Shown here piece by piece: positions 1 to 8,111 of a stretch of DNA of 64,000 bases (positions are counted from its first letter, which is position 1; each line of letters begins with the position of its first letter). The position numbers and the translations under genes were made by a program. Source of the stretch: Clostridium sp. JN-1 (GTDB lineage Bacteria > Bacillota > Clostridia > Clostridiales > Clostridiaceae); assembly GCF_003718715.1 (NCBI RefSeq), contig NZ_CP033465.1, positions 806,001 to 870,000 on the forward strand, in the 5' to 3' direction. Below the pieces are notes generated by a model. That model saw only the letters and a list, made by a program, of their open reading frames with translations. It was not told where the DNA came from and ran no database searches.

Positions 1-1
1 T

Positions 2-334
2 TTATTGTTTTGTGAGGTATTTTTATATTTATTACATTTACTCTGCAGTTTTAGATTTGGAAGTGGAGTTTCTATAGGACTTGGAATAGCAGAAAGTTTG
101 ATTACAGCACTTATGCTTACAGGACTTGGAGATAGAATTTGGAAGTGGGTACCATGCAGCTGGGGTTCTAGAATACCTGATTATTATATTAATTTAAAAA
201 CTAGTAAAGTTAAGCATTTATTTTTAATGAATGAATTTCAAAGTGGAATATATAGTTGTTTAGCTGCAACTATATTGCTATTTTTAATAAGTTTTTTATG
301 GTATAACTATTTTGAAGGAAGAAGTGAAAATTAA
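2..334 (+). CDS. Lantibiotic-immunity ABC transporter permease, MutG/SpaG type (3' part only)
   Basis: The reading frame is open to the window edge, so only the last 110 or so residues are present. They contain two hydrophobic stretches and the segment GLGDRIWKWVPCSWGSR followed by a C-terminal membrane helix, which resembles the ends of MutG/SpaG permeases that export lantibiotics and protect against them. The gene lies 15 bp ahead of a response regulator and sensor kinase, the usual arrangement for peptide-responsive immunity transporters. Family assignment rests on recalled similarity. The ATPase and first permease would be expected to the left, outside the window. Confidence 0.7.
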   Translation, partial: LLFCEVFLYLLHLLCSFRFGSGVSIGLGIAESLITALMLTGLGDRIWKWVPCSWGSRIPDYYINLKTSKVKHLFLMNEFQSGIYSCLAATILLFLISFLWYNYFEGRSEN

Positions 335-349
335 AAGGAAGTGATAAAT

Positions 350-1009
350 GTGGCAAATATATTAGCAGTTGATGATGAAAAAGGTATTCTTGAAATTATA
401 AAAGCAGCACTTTCAAGAGAGGGGCATAGAGTTACTGCTGTAAGTGATTTTTCAACATTTCCTGTTCAAAAGTGCTCGGATTATGACTTGATTTTACTCG
501 ATGTTATGATGCCCAATATAGATGGATTCACTCTTTGTAAAAATATCCGTGACTTAGTAGATTGTCCTATTTTGTTTTTGACGGCAAAGACCATGGAAGA
601 AGACATTGTAAAAGGACTTGGAATGGGCGGCGATGATTATATTACAAAACCATTTGGACTTAACGAACTGCGTTCAAGGGTAGCAGCACACCTTAGAAGA
701 GAACACAGGGAAAAGCATAATAGTTTTATTGTATCTGGGGTAAAGTTCAATATTTTAGCAAAAGAAGCATTTGTAGAAGACAAGCCTATTCCTTTGACAA
801 AGAGCGAATATGAAATTAGTGAATTCCTTGCTATAAATCATGGACAAGTATTTTCAAAAGAACAGATATACGAAGCTGTATTTGGTTTTGATGGGGAAAG
901 TGATAGTTCAGCTGTTGTTGAACATATAAAAAATATAAGAGCAAAGTTTGGAAAAGTAAGTTGTTCTCCAATTGAAACAGTTTGGGGGATTGGATACAAA
1001 TGGGTTTAA
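350..1009 (+). CDS. OmpR-family response regulator of lantibiotic-type two-component system
   Basis: A 219-residue regulator with an N-terminal receiver domain (acidic pair in VDDEKG, phospho-acceptor Asp in LILLDVMMP, conserved Lys in DYITKPF) and a C-terminal winged helix ending in IETVWGIGYKWV. I chose the GTG at 350 because AAGGAAGTG at 335-343 lies the right distance upstream; a GTG at 341 would overlap that ribosome site. It sits between the immunity permease and the sensor kinase and overlaps the kinase gene by 10 bp, so it probably activates the adjoining ABC transporter in response to an antimicrobial peptide (inference from SpaRK/NisRK-type systems). Confidence 0.92.
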   Translation: MANILAVDDEKGILEIIKAALSREGHRVTAVSDFSTFPVQKCSDYDLILLDVMMPNIDGFTLCKNIRDLVDCPILFLTAKTMEEDIVKGLGMGGDDYITKPFGLNELRSRVAAHLRREHREKHNSFIVSGVKFNILAKEAFVEDKPIPLTKSEYEISEFLAINHGQVFSKEQIYEAVFGFDGESDSSAVVEHIKNIRAKFGKVSCSPIETVWGIGYKWV

Positions 1010-2373
1010 GGGCTAAGAAAACTTTAAGAGGTATATTTATCAGGTATATTTTATGCTTTGGCTTTGCAACAATTTTACTTATAGCAGTGTATTCCTTTTT
1101 ATTTATTATGATGATTGAAAAGCATATTATATTACCTGCCAATTACTCTGAGCAAAAGCTTGAAGAAAATAGCAGTATAATTTTAAATGCAGATAAGGTG
1201 ACAAAGAATCTAATACCTGAGGGATGCAGTTATGGTGTGTACAATAAAGACGGCAGGATGCTCTATGGAAATTTTACAGTTGAACAATCTAAACAAGTAT
1301 GGATTGATGCGAAGAACAATCAAAATAGTATGCTTGATGATCGTCATTATAAATTATTTAATAGAAAAGATGGCATTTGTATTGTTAAATATTCAATTAG
1401 AGCACAATTTGATAGTCCATTATTAAAAAAATATTTTGCGAATGCCAAGCTATTTGGAATAGCCCTGTTTTTTTTGCTTTTTACAGGAGAAGTACTGCTG
1501 CTAGCTGCAATGTTTGCTAGATACCTTTCCAAGGAAATAAAAATTTTAATGGAGGTAACTGACAATATAAAAAGGAAGAACCTTGAATTTGAATCAAAAC
1601 ATTCTCGTATTCGTGAAATTGAAGAAGTTATTGATTCTTTGAATGACATGAAAAATGCTCTAAAGGACTCTTTAGAAAAGCAGTGGAATATGGAGAAGTC
1701 AAGGAAAAATCAAATTTCTGCACTAGCACATGATATAAAGACACCACTTACCATCATAAAGGGAAATGCAGAATTAATTAAAGAAAACAGCAGAGAAGTA
1801 GATAATATAAAGTATGACGATTACATTTTAAAAAGTGCAGATGAAATTGAAAGATATTTAAGGCTGCTTATTGATATGACAAAGTCAGAGGATACACTCA
1901 TTTTAAAACCAGCTAAAATAGAAACTAAAGTATTTTTTGAAAAAATCATGGATAAGGAAAAGGCTTTAGCTTCTGAAAAAAATCTTGAAATTATAAGTAA
2001 AGCGGAAAATATACCACAACTTTTCTATGCAGACGAGGAATTTTTGTACAGAGCTATTATGAATGTTATTTCAAATGCAATTGAGTATTCTCCAAGGTAT
2101 GGCAAACTCATCTTCAAAATTCGTGAACATGAAAAAGTCCTAGAATTTGTAATTGAAGACAGCGGAAAGGGATTTTCAAAGGAAGAATTGCAATCTGCAG
2201 CAGAACAATTTTACAGGGGTGATAAGAGCAGAAATTCAAAGAATCATTATGGTATGGGACTATTTATTACAAATTCATTTATAAAAATGCATAGTGGAGT
2301 TATGGAATTATCAAATTCTGAGGAAACTGGCGGCGCAAGAGTAGTTTTAAAAATACCGTTAAATAAAAAATAA
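1000..2373 (+). CDS. Membrane sensor histidine kinase, lantibiotic-sensor type
   Basis: A 457-residue kinase. Two transmembrane helices (about residues 15-36 and 150-172) flank an extracytoplasmic domain of roughly 110 residues, followed by a HAMP-like linker, the phospho-acceptor box ALAHDIKTPLTII, and the ATP-binding boxes NVISNAIEYS (N), EDSGKGFS (G1) and GMGLFITNS (G2). The ATG at 1000 is preferred over the upstream TTG at 982 because GGGGGAT at 984-990 then serves as ribosome site; the gene overlaps the regulator stop by 10 bp, implying translational coupling. It should phosphorylate the adjoining OmpR-type regulator. Confidence 0.92.
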   Translation: MGLRAKKTLRGIFIRYILCFGFATILLIAVYSFLFIMMIEKHIILPANYSEQKLEENSSIILNADKVTKNLIPEGCSYGVYNKDGRMLYGNFTVEQSKQVWIDAKNNQNSMLDDRHYKLFNRKDGICIVKYSIRAQFDSPLLKKYFANAKLFGIALFFLLFTGEVLLLAAMFARYLSKEIKILMEVTDNIKRKNLEFESKHSRIREIEEVIDSLNDMKNALKDSLEKQWNMEKSRKNQISALAHDIKTPLTIIKGNAELIKENSREVDNIKYDDYILKSADEIERYLRLLIDMTKSEDTLILKPAKIETKVFFEKIMDKEKALASEKNLEIISKAENIPQLFYADEEFLYRAIMNVISNAIEYSPRYGKLIFKIREHEKVLEFVIEDSGKGFSKEELQSAAEQFYRGDKSRNSKNHYGMGLFITNSFIKMHSGVMELSNSEETGGARVVLKIPLNKK

Positions 2374-2377
2374 TTAA

Positions 2378-2569
2378 AAAGTTTCAGATAAGCTAACTTA
2401 TTATTTTGATGAAAAGACAGCTCATAAAATAGGTATAAACGGAGCTTACAATCATGATGCGGCAGTAGTTTATGCAAATAATCCATATATAATATCAATT
2501 ATGACTAAAGGAGAAAATGATGAATTTATTTCCCAATTGTCTAAAAAAGTTTACGATGAACTGCAGTAA
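2378..2569 (+). pseudogene. Serine hydrolase (class A beta-lactamase-like) C-terminal remnant
   Basis: An open frame of 63 codons with no start codon, beginning just after the kinase stop and closed by TAA at 2567-2569. It reads YYFDEKTAHKIG, then a segment with NHDAAVVYANNPYIISIMTKGE, which resembles the last beta-strands and helix of class A beta-lactamase-type serine hydrolases (HKTG-like motif, then the conserved NHDxxIVY..PYI segment). The catalytic N-terminal half is absent and an in-frame TAA lies at 2375. It is probably the leftover of a deletion that placed the lantibiotic system beside an old hydrolase gene. The family call rests on motif recall. Confidence 0.55.
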
Positions 2570-2571
2570 CT

Positions 2572-2597
2572 AGTACCCCAGGGGTACTTTTATTTTG
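2572..2597 (+). terminator. Intrinsic terminator after the kinase/hydrolase relic
   Basis: AGTACCCC and GGGGTACT form a perfect inverted repeat around a single A, followed by TTTATTTT. With a realistic loop the stem is about 5-6 bp, so it is short but GC-rich for this genome. Confidence 0.65.
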
Positions 2598-3022
2598 AAC
2601 TATTATAAACCTATGGGGTAATTAAGTTTCAATAAACTTATAATACAAAATATTTTGAAACATATTGCATTTACTTATAAAATGATGTTATTATAAGAAA
2701 TAAACAAATGCAGTATACAAAATTTTAATAGACAAATTAAGCCTTTGTTCTTAAGTCAGAAAATATTAAATATTATGAAAATTGAAAAAGTGTTATAACA
2801 TAAAAGGTTTACAATAGTTACTTATGCGTTGTAAATTTCAATCTATCTGCATATTATTAATTAAGATAGAAGATTCACAATAGTTACTTCTGTGTTACAA
2901 CAAAAAGTCGAATTGGGGCATTTAAACATTAATTAAGAGTATTGTTTTATCATTCTAAAGTTTTAAATTGCAGAAGAATGTAAAATATATACAACATTAA
3001 TAAATCAAAAAGGGGGCTAACT
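2598..3022. other. 425-bp intergenic region with an imperfect direct repeat
   Basis: No coding frame is convincing here. The region is very A/T-rich. Two copies of ACAATAGTTACTT, followed by TGxGTT, occur at 2811-2834 and 2877-2900, 66 bp apart (six or so turns of helix). They lie 120-210 bp upstream of the amino acid permease and could be paired operator sites. The permease ribosome site AAAGGGGGC is at 3009-3017. Confidence 0.45.
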
Positions 3023-4375
3023 ATGGAAACAAAGTTAGAAAAAAGGTACGGCCTGGGTATGGCTATAGCAATGGTTGTCGGCAGTGTTATAGGAAGCGGC
3101 GTTTTTTTCAAAGCAGAAAAAGTTTTAAATGCAACTGGGGGGAATCTTACTCTAGGTATATTAGCTTGGGTTATAGGCGGTATTATTATGATTTCTTGTG
3201 CTTATACTTTTGCTGTAATGGCAACTAAATATCAATATGTAAATGGTGTAGTAGATTATGCGCAAGCTACTTTGGGTAAAAAGTATGCATATTATGTTGG
3301 ATGGTTTATGGCACTTATTTATTATCCAACATTGACATCGGTATTAGCGTGGGTTTCAGCTAGATATACTTGTGTATTATTTGGATTTTCAATTACAGGT
3401 GGAGAGTGTATGACAATTGCAGGCTTATATTTGATAGCAAGCTTTACATTAAATGCATTATCACCAGTTTTAGCAGGTAAATTTCAAGTTAGTACAACTA
3501 TTATAAAAATTATTCCACTAGCTTTAATGGCTGTAGTTGGAACAATTGTAGGTATTAGTAATGGTATGATTTCATATAACTTTACAACAATAGTAAAGGA
3601 AGTAAACACTTCTAATGCACTATTTACGGCTGTTGTTGCTACAGCGTTTGCATATGAGGGATGGATTATTGCTACAAGTATCAATGCTGAGTTAAAAGAT
3701 GCAAAAAGAAATCTTCCATTAGCTCTTGTTGGAGGAACCTTTGCTATCATGATAATTTATATATTATATTATGTTGGATTAGCTGGATCAGTAACAAATA
3801 AAGTTATGATGGCCGGCGGTGAAGCAGGAGTTAAATTAGCATTTCAAAATGTTTTTTCAGCGGCAGGTGGTACAATACTCTTTGTATTTATTGTTATCTC
3901 CTGTCTTGGAGCTTTAAATGGATTAATGCTTGGATGTACTCGAGGCATTTATGCATTAGCAGCAAGAGACCTTGGACCAAAGCCAAATATATTTAAGCAA
4001 ATTGATAGTGCTACAAATATGCCAACAAATTCATCTATTTTTGGATTGCTTCTTTCTGGTATATGGTTATTGTACTTCTATGGTGCTAACTTAACAAAAC
4101 CTTGGTTTGGATTTTTCTCATTTGATTCTTCAGAGTTACCTATAGTTACTATTTATGCAGCATATATTCCTATTTTTATTGCGATGATGAAGAAAGAAAA
4201 AGATTTAAGCTCATTCAAGAGATTTGTAGCACCTATTGTTTCCATAGCAGGATGTATTTTTATGATAATTGCCGCTTGTTTTTCTCATAAGATAGCAGTC
4301 GCTGCATATTTAATTGTTTTTGCTATTATAATGATTTTTGGTGCTGTGTTCTCTAATAAAAAAGCTATTGAGTAA
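3023..4375 (+). CDS. APC-family amino acid permease
   Basis: A 450-residue polytopic membrane protein with about 12 predicted helices. The first helix carries GLGMAIAMVVGSVIGSGVFF, the glycine-rich substrate-binding loop typical of APC-superfamily transporters such as SteT-like serine/threonine exchangers and related amino acid permeases. The substrate cannot be read from sequence. It stands alone, with a strong ribosome site (AAAGGGGGC, 3009-3017) and its own terminator, and its long upstream region with a direct repeat suggests individual regulation. Confidence 0.88.
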   Translation: METKLEKRYGLGMAIAMVVGSVIGSGVFFKAEKVLNATGGNLTLGILAWVIGGIIMISCAYTFAVMATKYQYVNGVVDYAQATLGKKYAYYVGWFMALIYYPTLTSVLAWVSARYTCVLFGFSITGGECMTIAGLYLIASFTLNALSPVLAGKFQVSTTIIKIIPLALMAVVGTIVGISNGMISYNFTTIVKEVNTSNALFTAVVATAFAYEGWIIATSINAELKDAKRNLPLALVGGTFAIMIIYILYYVGLAGSVTNKVMMAGGEAGVKLAFQNVFSAAGGTILFVFIVISCLGALNGLMLGCTRGIYALAARDLGPKPNIFKQIDSATNMPTNSSIFGLLLSGIWLLYFYGANLTKPWFGFFSFDSSELPIVTIYAAYIPIFIAMMKKEKDLSSFKRFVAPIVSIAGCIFMIIAACFSHKIAVAAYLIVFAIIMIFGAVFSNKKAIE

Positions 4376-4382
4376 GTATGAT

Positions 4383-4418
4383 ATGAAAAAGGGTTAAGTT
4401 ATTTAGCCCTTTTTTCAT
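4383..4418. terminator. Bidirectional terminator between permease and LysE-type gene
   Basis: ATGAAAAAGGGTTAA and TTTAGCCCTTTTTTCAT form a stem with A-runs on one side and T-runs on the other, so it can stop transcription from both convergent genes. Confidence 0.85.
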
Positions 4419-4476
4419 GATGTGTATTCTTTATACAGTAAAAATTGCATTTAAAAAGATAAGAGAAAAAATCCTC

Positions 4477-5226
4477 TTACCTAAGTCTATGAAATGGTAT
4501 TCTTGTTTTAATTTTGAAAAATATTTCAAATAATTTTGAATGTAAAATTGGCGGCCTTCGCATTCTAAATATATTAAATGCACCTAAAAATATAATTAAT
4601 CCTGAGAACACTATTATTGAACTCAAAACTTTACCTATAACAATTGTATTCTTTTTATTCAACTTGCTGTTAAATCTTCCAGCAGTAAAAACTAATATGA
4701 ACCACCATATCATGCTTCCTGTAAATATTCCTAGAATCATAATTATTCTATTCCCAATATTATTTTGCATTCGTGATGTCATATGGAGTCCTGTAAATAC
4801 AGCTATGAATGAAAAAATAGTTGCTGGATTTGCAAGGGCTATTAAAAATGTTGAAGTAAAAGCTTTAAGTGGTAAAATACTAGAAGAAGTGCTTCTTGCT
4901 GGTAATTGAGTTTGAGCTTCAATAATTTTAATTTTACTATCGTTTTTTTCATTCAAAAAAGTATGTATACCAAAGCTAGCTAATACAAGTCCTCCTAGTA
5001 TGTGCAAATAAAATTCATGTAAAACGATAAACTTTTCTACCAATATAAATCCCAATGCAGCAAGCCCAGCAAATATACTATCTGCAAATGCTGATCCAAG
5101 TCCCGATATCAATCCATATTTACGACCAAATGAAAGAGTATTTTTAAGGCATATAGCACCAATTGGACCGAATGGCATACCTGTTATCAGTCCTATGAGT
5201 ATTCCTCTAAAGAAATTCTTAAACAT
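4477..5226 (-). CDS. LysE/RhtB-family amino acid exporter
   Basis: A 249-residue membrane protein with about six hydrophobic helices. The N-terminus GILIGLITGMPFGPIGAICLKNTL is the hallmark of the LysE translocator family (glycine/proline-rich first helix), followed by GLISGLGSAFADSIFAGLAALG. These proteins export amino acids or related small molecules. A TTG at 5247 extends the frame, but AGGAAA seven bases before the ATG at 5226 favours the shorter protein. It is monocistronic and convergent with the amino acid permease; substrate unknown. Confidence 0.82.
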   Translation of the reverse strand: MFKNFFRGILIGLITGMPFGPIGAICLKNTLSFGRKYGLISGLGSAFADSIFAGLAALGFILVEKFIVLHEFYLHILGGLVLASFGIHTFLNEKNDSKIKIIEAQTQLPARSTSSSILPLKAFTSTFLIALANPATIFSFIAVFTGLHMTSRMQNNIGNRIIMILGIFTGSMIWWFILVFTAGRFNSKLNKKNTIVIGKVLSSIIVFSGLIIFLGAFNIFRMRRPPILHSKLFEIFFKIKTRIPFHRLR

Positions 5227-5392
5227 AAGGCAATTTCCTGCTTTCAATATTATATTTCCTATTAAAATTTACAATGAAAATTAGTTTATAAAATTATTTT
5301 ATTCACATACTGTAATTTTATCCTCAACATAATATATATTCAATATGATGCATATTTTAATATCGTAAACTTTATGTAATATATTGTCATGC

Positions 5393-5821
5393 TTAAAATC
5401 TAAGTTTTTTATCTTTGTACATGAATATAATACAAAATACAATGGTCAAAAAAGCAGCTATTGGTACATACTTGCTTTTTGCAATTAACATTCCTATAAG
5501 TATTATACAAAGTGCAATGGAGATTAATTTTCCTATTAATCTCGCGGAATTACTCATTTTCTTTACATTAGTATTATTGTCTTTTAAGTTACTTTCAGTA
5601 TAGTCGGCACTTCCAAATCTATTAAATGTAGTCCTTAAAGCAAAGTCTTCCTCAACTCCTTTAGAAAGAAGTTCTTCAACACTAAATATCAAATTAGATT
5701 TTAGTTCTTCTTTAAAACTTGATTCTTCGCTTTTAGGTATTATCATTTTAGATAAAAATTTATCTACATAATTATCTATTTGTTTAATTCCATTAGAGCT
5801 TATTTCAGCATCGTCTGCCAT
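5393..5821 (-). CDS. Small HAAS-like membrane protein (permease-prefix type)
   Basis: A 142-residue protein. The N-terminal ~75 residues are a helical, charged domain (KQIDNYVDKFLSKM, then a segment ending in FALRTTFNRFGSADY) like the HAAS/permease-prefix domains that often accompany PadR-regulated membrane proteins. Two membrane helices follow (about residues 95-113 and 118-135). The ATG at 5821 is chosen because AGGGGG lies nine bases upstream; a TTG at 5827 would be too close. No PadR gene is adjacent. Role unknown; signalling or membrane-stress function would be a guess. Confidence 0.6.
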   Translation of the reverse strand: MADDAEISSNGIKQIDNYVDKFLSKMIIPKSEESSFKEELKSNLIFSVEELLSKGVEEDFALRTTFNRFGSADYTESNLKDNNTNVKKMSNSARLIGKLISIALCIILIGMLIAKSKYVPIAAFLTIVFCIIFMYKDKKLRF

Positions 5822-5858
5822 AATCAAATTCCCCCTAAAAATTTATCTATACTATATG

Positions 5859-5898
5859 ATACAATTTATATAAATATAATACAATGTATATAAACGTA
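5859..5898. repeat. Tandem 20-bp direct repeat upstream of the HAAS-like gene
   Basis: ATACAATTTATATAAATATA is followed immediately by ATACAATGTATATAAACGTA, two head-to-tail 20-bp units differing at three positions. They lie 38-77 bp upstream of the start codon of the minus-strand HAAS-like gene, where a promoter and operator would be expected. Confidence 0.5.
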
Positions 5899-6024
5899 AT
5901 TAACTCTATCGAAATATATAATAAAATTAACTTTACAAAACCTTTTATTTGGCATATAATCTTTGTTAATAACTTTTGGTAAATTTGTAATATTGTATTA
6001 AACCTTTGTTTGTTTATTGCTAAA

Positions 6025-6057
6025 AAATAAGCTAACTTTTACGTGGCTTGCTTATTT
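6025..6057 (+). promoter_or_regulatory. Stem-loop just upstream of the ACT-domain gene
   Basis: AAATAAGC (6025-6032) and GCTTATTT (6050-6057) pair around a 17-nt loop, ending 14 bases before the ribosome site. It could be a weak terminator of upstream transcription or a 5' leader structure. Confidence 0.35.
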
Positions 6058-6083
6058 AATTTATATTATGAGGAGTGAATAAA

Positions 6084-6353
6084 ATGAAAGCTATTATTTC
6101 TGTAATTGGTAAAGATAAGATAGGGATTATTGCTGGCATAACTTCCGAACTTGAAAAGTTTCAAATTAATGTTTTAGACATAACACAAACTATCATGGAA
6201 GAATATTTTACAATGATAACATTAGTTGACATATCCAAAATGAATGCACCTTTTGATAAAGTTAAACAAGCTTTAAAAGAAAAAGGTAAAGAGCTTGGAG
6301 TAGAAGTTAATATTCAAAGAGAAGAAATATTTAATTCTATGCATAAACTATAG
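6084..6353 (+). CDS. ACT-domain protein, UPF0237 family
   Basis: An 89-residue single ACT domain ([24 protein letters not shown] ... [16 protein letters not shown]). This family is known as UPF0237 and is commonly encoded directly in front of a UPF0210 protein, as here (12-bp gap). ACT domains bind small ligands, often amino acids, so it may be the regulatory partner of the next gene product; the biochemical role is not established. The ATG at 6084 with AGGAG at 6071-6075 is preferred to the GTG at 6075, which lies inside the ribosome site. Confidence 0.9.
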   Translation: MKAIISVIGKDKIGIIAGITSELEKFQINVLDITQTIMEEYFTMITLVDISKMNAPFDKVKQALKEKGKELGVEVNIQREEIFNSMHKL

Positions 6354-6364
6354 GAGGGGCAAAT

Positions 6365-7720
6365 ATGGATATAAATCGTATTTTAGAAACTGATAGAATG
6401 ATTCAAGAAGAAAAATTAGATATACGTACTATTACTATGGGAATATCACTACTTGATTGTTGTGATTCCGACGGCGAAAAGGCAAGAGCAAAGATATATG
6501 ATAAAATTACTAAGTCTGCTGAAAACTTAGTAAAAGTAGGTGAGCAAATAGAAAATGAATTTGGTATACCTATTATACATAAAAGAATATCTGTAACACC
6601 AATATCAATGGTAGCTGGTTCATCAAATGATACTGACTATGTAAAATATGCTGAAACTTTGGATGCAGCTGCTAAAACTGTTGGTGTAAATTTTATAGGA
6701 GGATTTTCAGCATTAGTTCATAAGGGATATACAAAGGGAGATCATATACTAATAAAATCAATTCCAGAGGCATTAAGCAGAACTGAACTTGTATGTTCTT
6801 CAGTGAATGTAGGTTCAACTAAAGCTGGAATAAACATGGATGCTGTAAGAGAAATGGGTCAAATAGTTAAATCTACTGCAAAGCTTACAAAGAATGATAA
6901 TGGACTTGGATGTGCAAAACTTGTTATATTTGCAAATGCAGTTGAAGATAACCCATTTATGGCAGGTGCTTTTCACGGAGTTGGAGAGCCAGACACAGTT
7001 ATAAATGTTGGAGTAAGCGGACCTGGAGTGGTTAAATGTGCACTTGAGCGTGTAAAGGGTGCTAGCTTTGATGTTGCAGCAGAAACAATAAAGAAGACAG
7101 CATTTAAGATAACTAGAATGGGTCAGCTTGTAGCAAAGGAAGCTTCAAAAAGATTAGAAGTTCCATTTGGAATAGTTGATTTATCACTTGCACCTACACC
7201 TGCAGTTGGTGACAGTGTAGCACGTATACTTGAAGAATTAGGTGTTGAAAGCTGCGGCGCACCGGGTACTACTGCTGGTCTTGTATTATTAAATGATGCT
7301 GTTAAAAAAGGTGGAGTAATGGCTTGTAGTAACGCAGGAGGATTGAGTGGAGCTTTTATACCTGTAAGTGAGGATGCAGGAATGATTGATGCAGTTAATG
7401 TAGGTTCATTGTGTCTTGAAAAATTAGAAGCTATGACTTGTGTGTGCTCGGTAGGATTAGATATGATTGCATTACCAGGTAGTACTTCAGCTGAAACTAT
7501 TTCTGCAATAATTGCAGATGAATCAGCAATAGGTGTAATAAATAATAAGACTACTGCTGTAAGAGTAATTCCCTGCGAGGGCAAGGATGTTGGAGATACT
7601 GTAGAATTTGGCGGACTTTTAGGACGCTGTCCTATTATGAATGTAAGTAAATTCAGCAGTGCTAAATTTGTAGAAAGAGGCGGAAGAATTCCAGCACCTA
7701 TACACAGTTTCAAAAATTAA
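6365..7720 (+). CDS. UPF0210 / PFL-like family protein (DUF711)
   Basis: A 451-residue protein of the UPF0210 (DUF711) family, identifiable from [14 protein letters not shown] near the N-terminus, the glycine-rich [15 protein letters not shown] segment and the C-terminal [14 protein letters not shown]. The fold is related to glycyl-radical PFL-type barrels, but there is no C-terminal glycyl-radical signature and no activase nearby, so a radical mechanism is not supported. Strong ribosome site AGGAGG at 6353-6358 overlaps the upstream stop, indicating co-transcription with the ACT protein. Function unknown. Confidence 0.9.
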   Translation: MDINRILETDRMIQEEKLDIRTITMGISLLDCCDSDGEKARAKIYDKITKSAENLVKVGEQIENEFGIPIIHKRISVTPISMVAGSSNDTDYVKYAETLDAAAKTVGVNFIGGFSALVHKGYTKGDHILIKSIPEALSRTELVCSSVNVGSTKAGINMDAVREMGQIVKSTAKLTKNDNGLGCAKLVIFANAVEDNPFMAGAFHGVGEPDTVINVGVSGPGVVKCALERVKGASFDVAAETIKKTAFKITRMGQLVAKEASKRLEVPFGIVDLSLAPTPAVGDSVARILEELGVESCGAPGTTAGLVLLNDAVKKGGVMACSNAGGLSGAFIPVSEDAGMIDAVNVGSLCLEKLEAMTCVCSVGLDMIALPGSTSAETISAIIADESAIGVINNKTTAVRVIPCEGKDVGDTVEFGGLLGRCPIMNVSKFSSAKFVERGGRIPAPIHSFKN

Positions 7721-7766
7721 AAAATTGATCTGATTTTGTTAAAATAAATTTTTAATTATCAAACTG

Positions 7767-7795
7767 TTGACAATTAACTTTGTATGCTCTATCAT
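7767..7795 (+). promoter_or_regulatory. Sigma-A promoter for the proS T-box leader
   Basis: TTGACA (7767-7772) and TATCAT (7790-7795) are separated by 17 bp, a near-consensus vegetative promoter about 35 bp ahead of the T-box leader. Confidence 0.75.
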
Positions 7796-7829
7796 GGAAA
7801 ATAAGTTTTAAAATTGAAATTTAAATACA

Positions 7830-8066
7830 AAGAAGAGGATTAGTAAAAATTCAAGTCTTTTTTAAGAGAGGGAAGAATGGTGAAAGTTCCTAAAAGACAA
7901 TTTTGAACCTGCCTTGGAGTTCTGTACTGAAGTAATAGTAGGATACAGCGGTTATTAATCGTTAAAATTATGAGTGAATGTACTTTTATTTAAGTATGTT
8001 AATCAGGGTGGCACCGCCGTAAGTTTAAGTCTCGGTCCCTTATTGTAGGGTTCGGGACTTTTTATT
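7830..8066 (+). promoter_or_regulatory. T-box riboswitch of proS (specifier CCU, proline)
   Basis: The leader contains the T-box core AGGGTGGCACCGCC at 8005-8018, whose TGGN pairs with the uncharged tRNA acceptor end, followed by a terminator stem (AAGTCTCGGTCCCT, 8026-8039, with AGGGTTCGGGACTT, 8047-8060, then a T-run). Stem I shows the AAGAGAGG bulge (7863-7870) and an apical GGTGAAA loop. The probable specifier is CCT at 7908-7910 in the context GAA-CCT-G, a proline codon; the trpS T-box in this window has the same GAA-xxx-G context around TGG. Uncharged tRNA-Pro should favour antitermination. The 5' end is approximate. Confidence 0.93.
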
Positions 8067-8111
8067 GTATTTGAAAAAAGTTAAAAATTAAGTAATAAGA
8101 GGTGTTTTATT

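Noticed and set aside
4514-4909. 131-codon plus-strand ORF opposite the LysE-type gene
   Set aside because: Low-complexity shadow of the membrane protein gene; no ribosome site.
7123-7713. 196-codon antisense ORF inside the UPF0210 gene
   Set aside because: Shadow frame opposite a strongly supported gene, without start signals or recognisable domains.
6365-7720. UPF0210 protein as a pyruvate formate-lyase
   Set aside because: No glycyl-radical loop or activase gene; only a distant fold relationship is known for this family.
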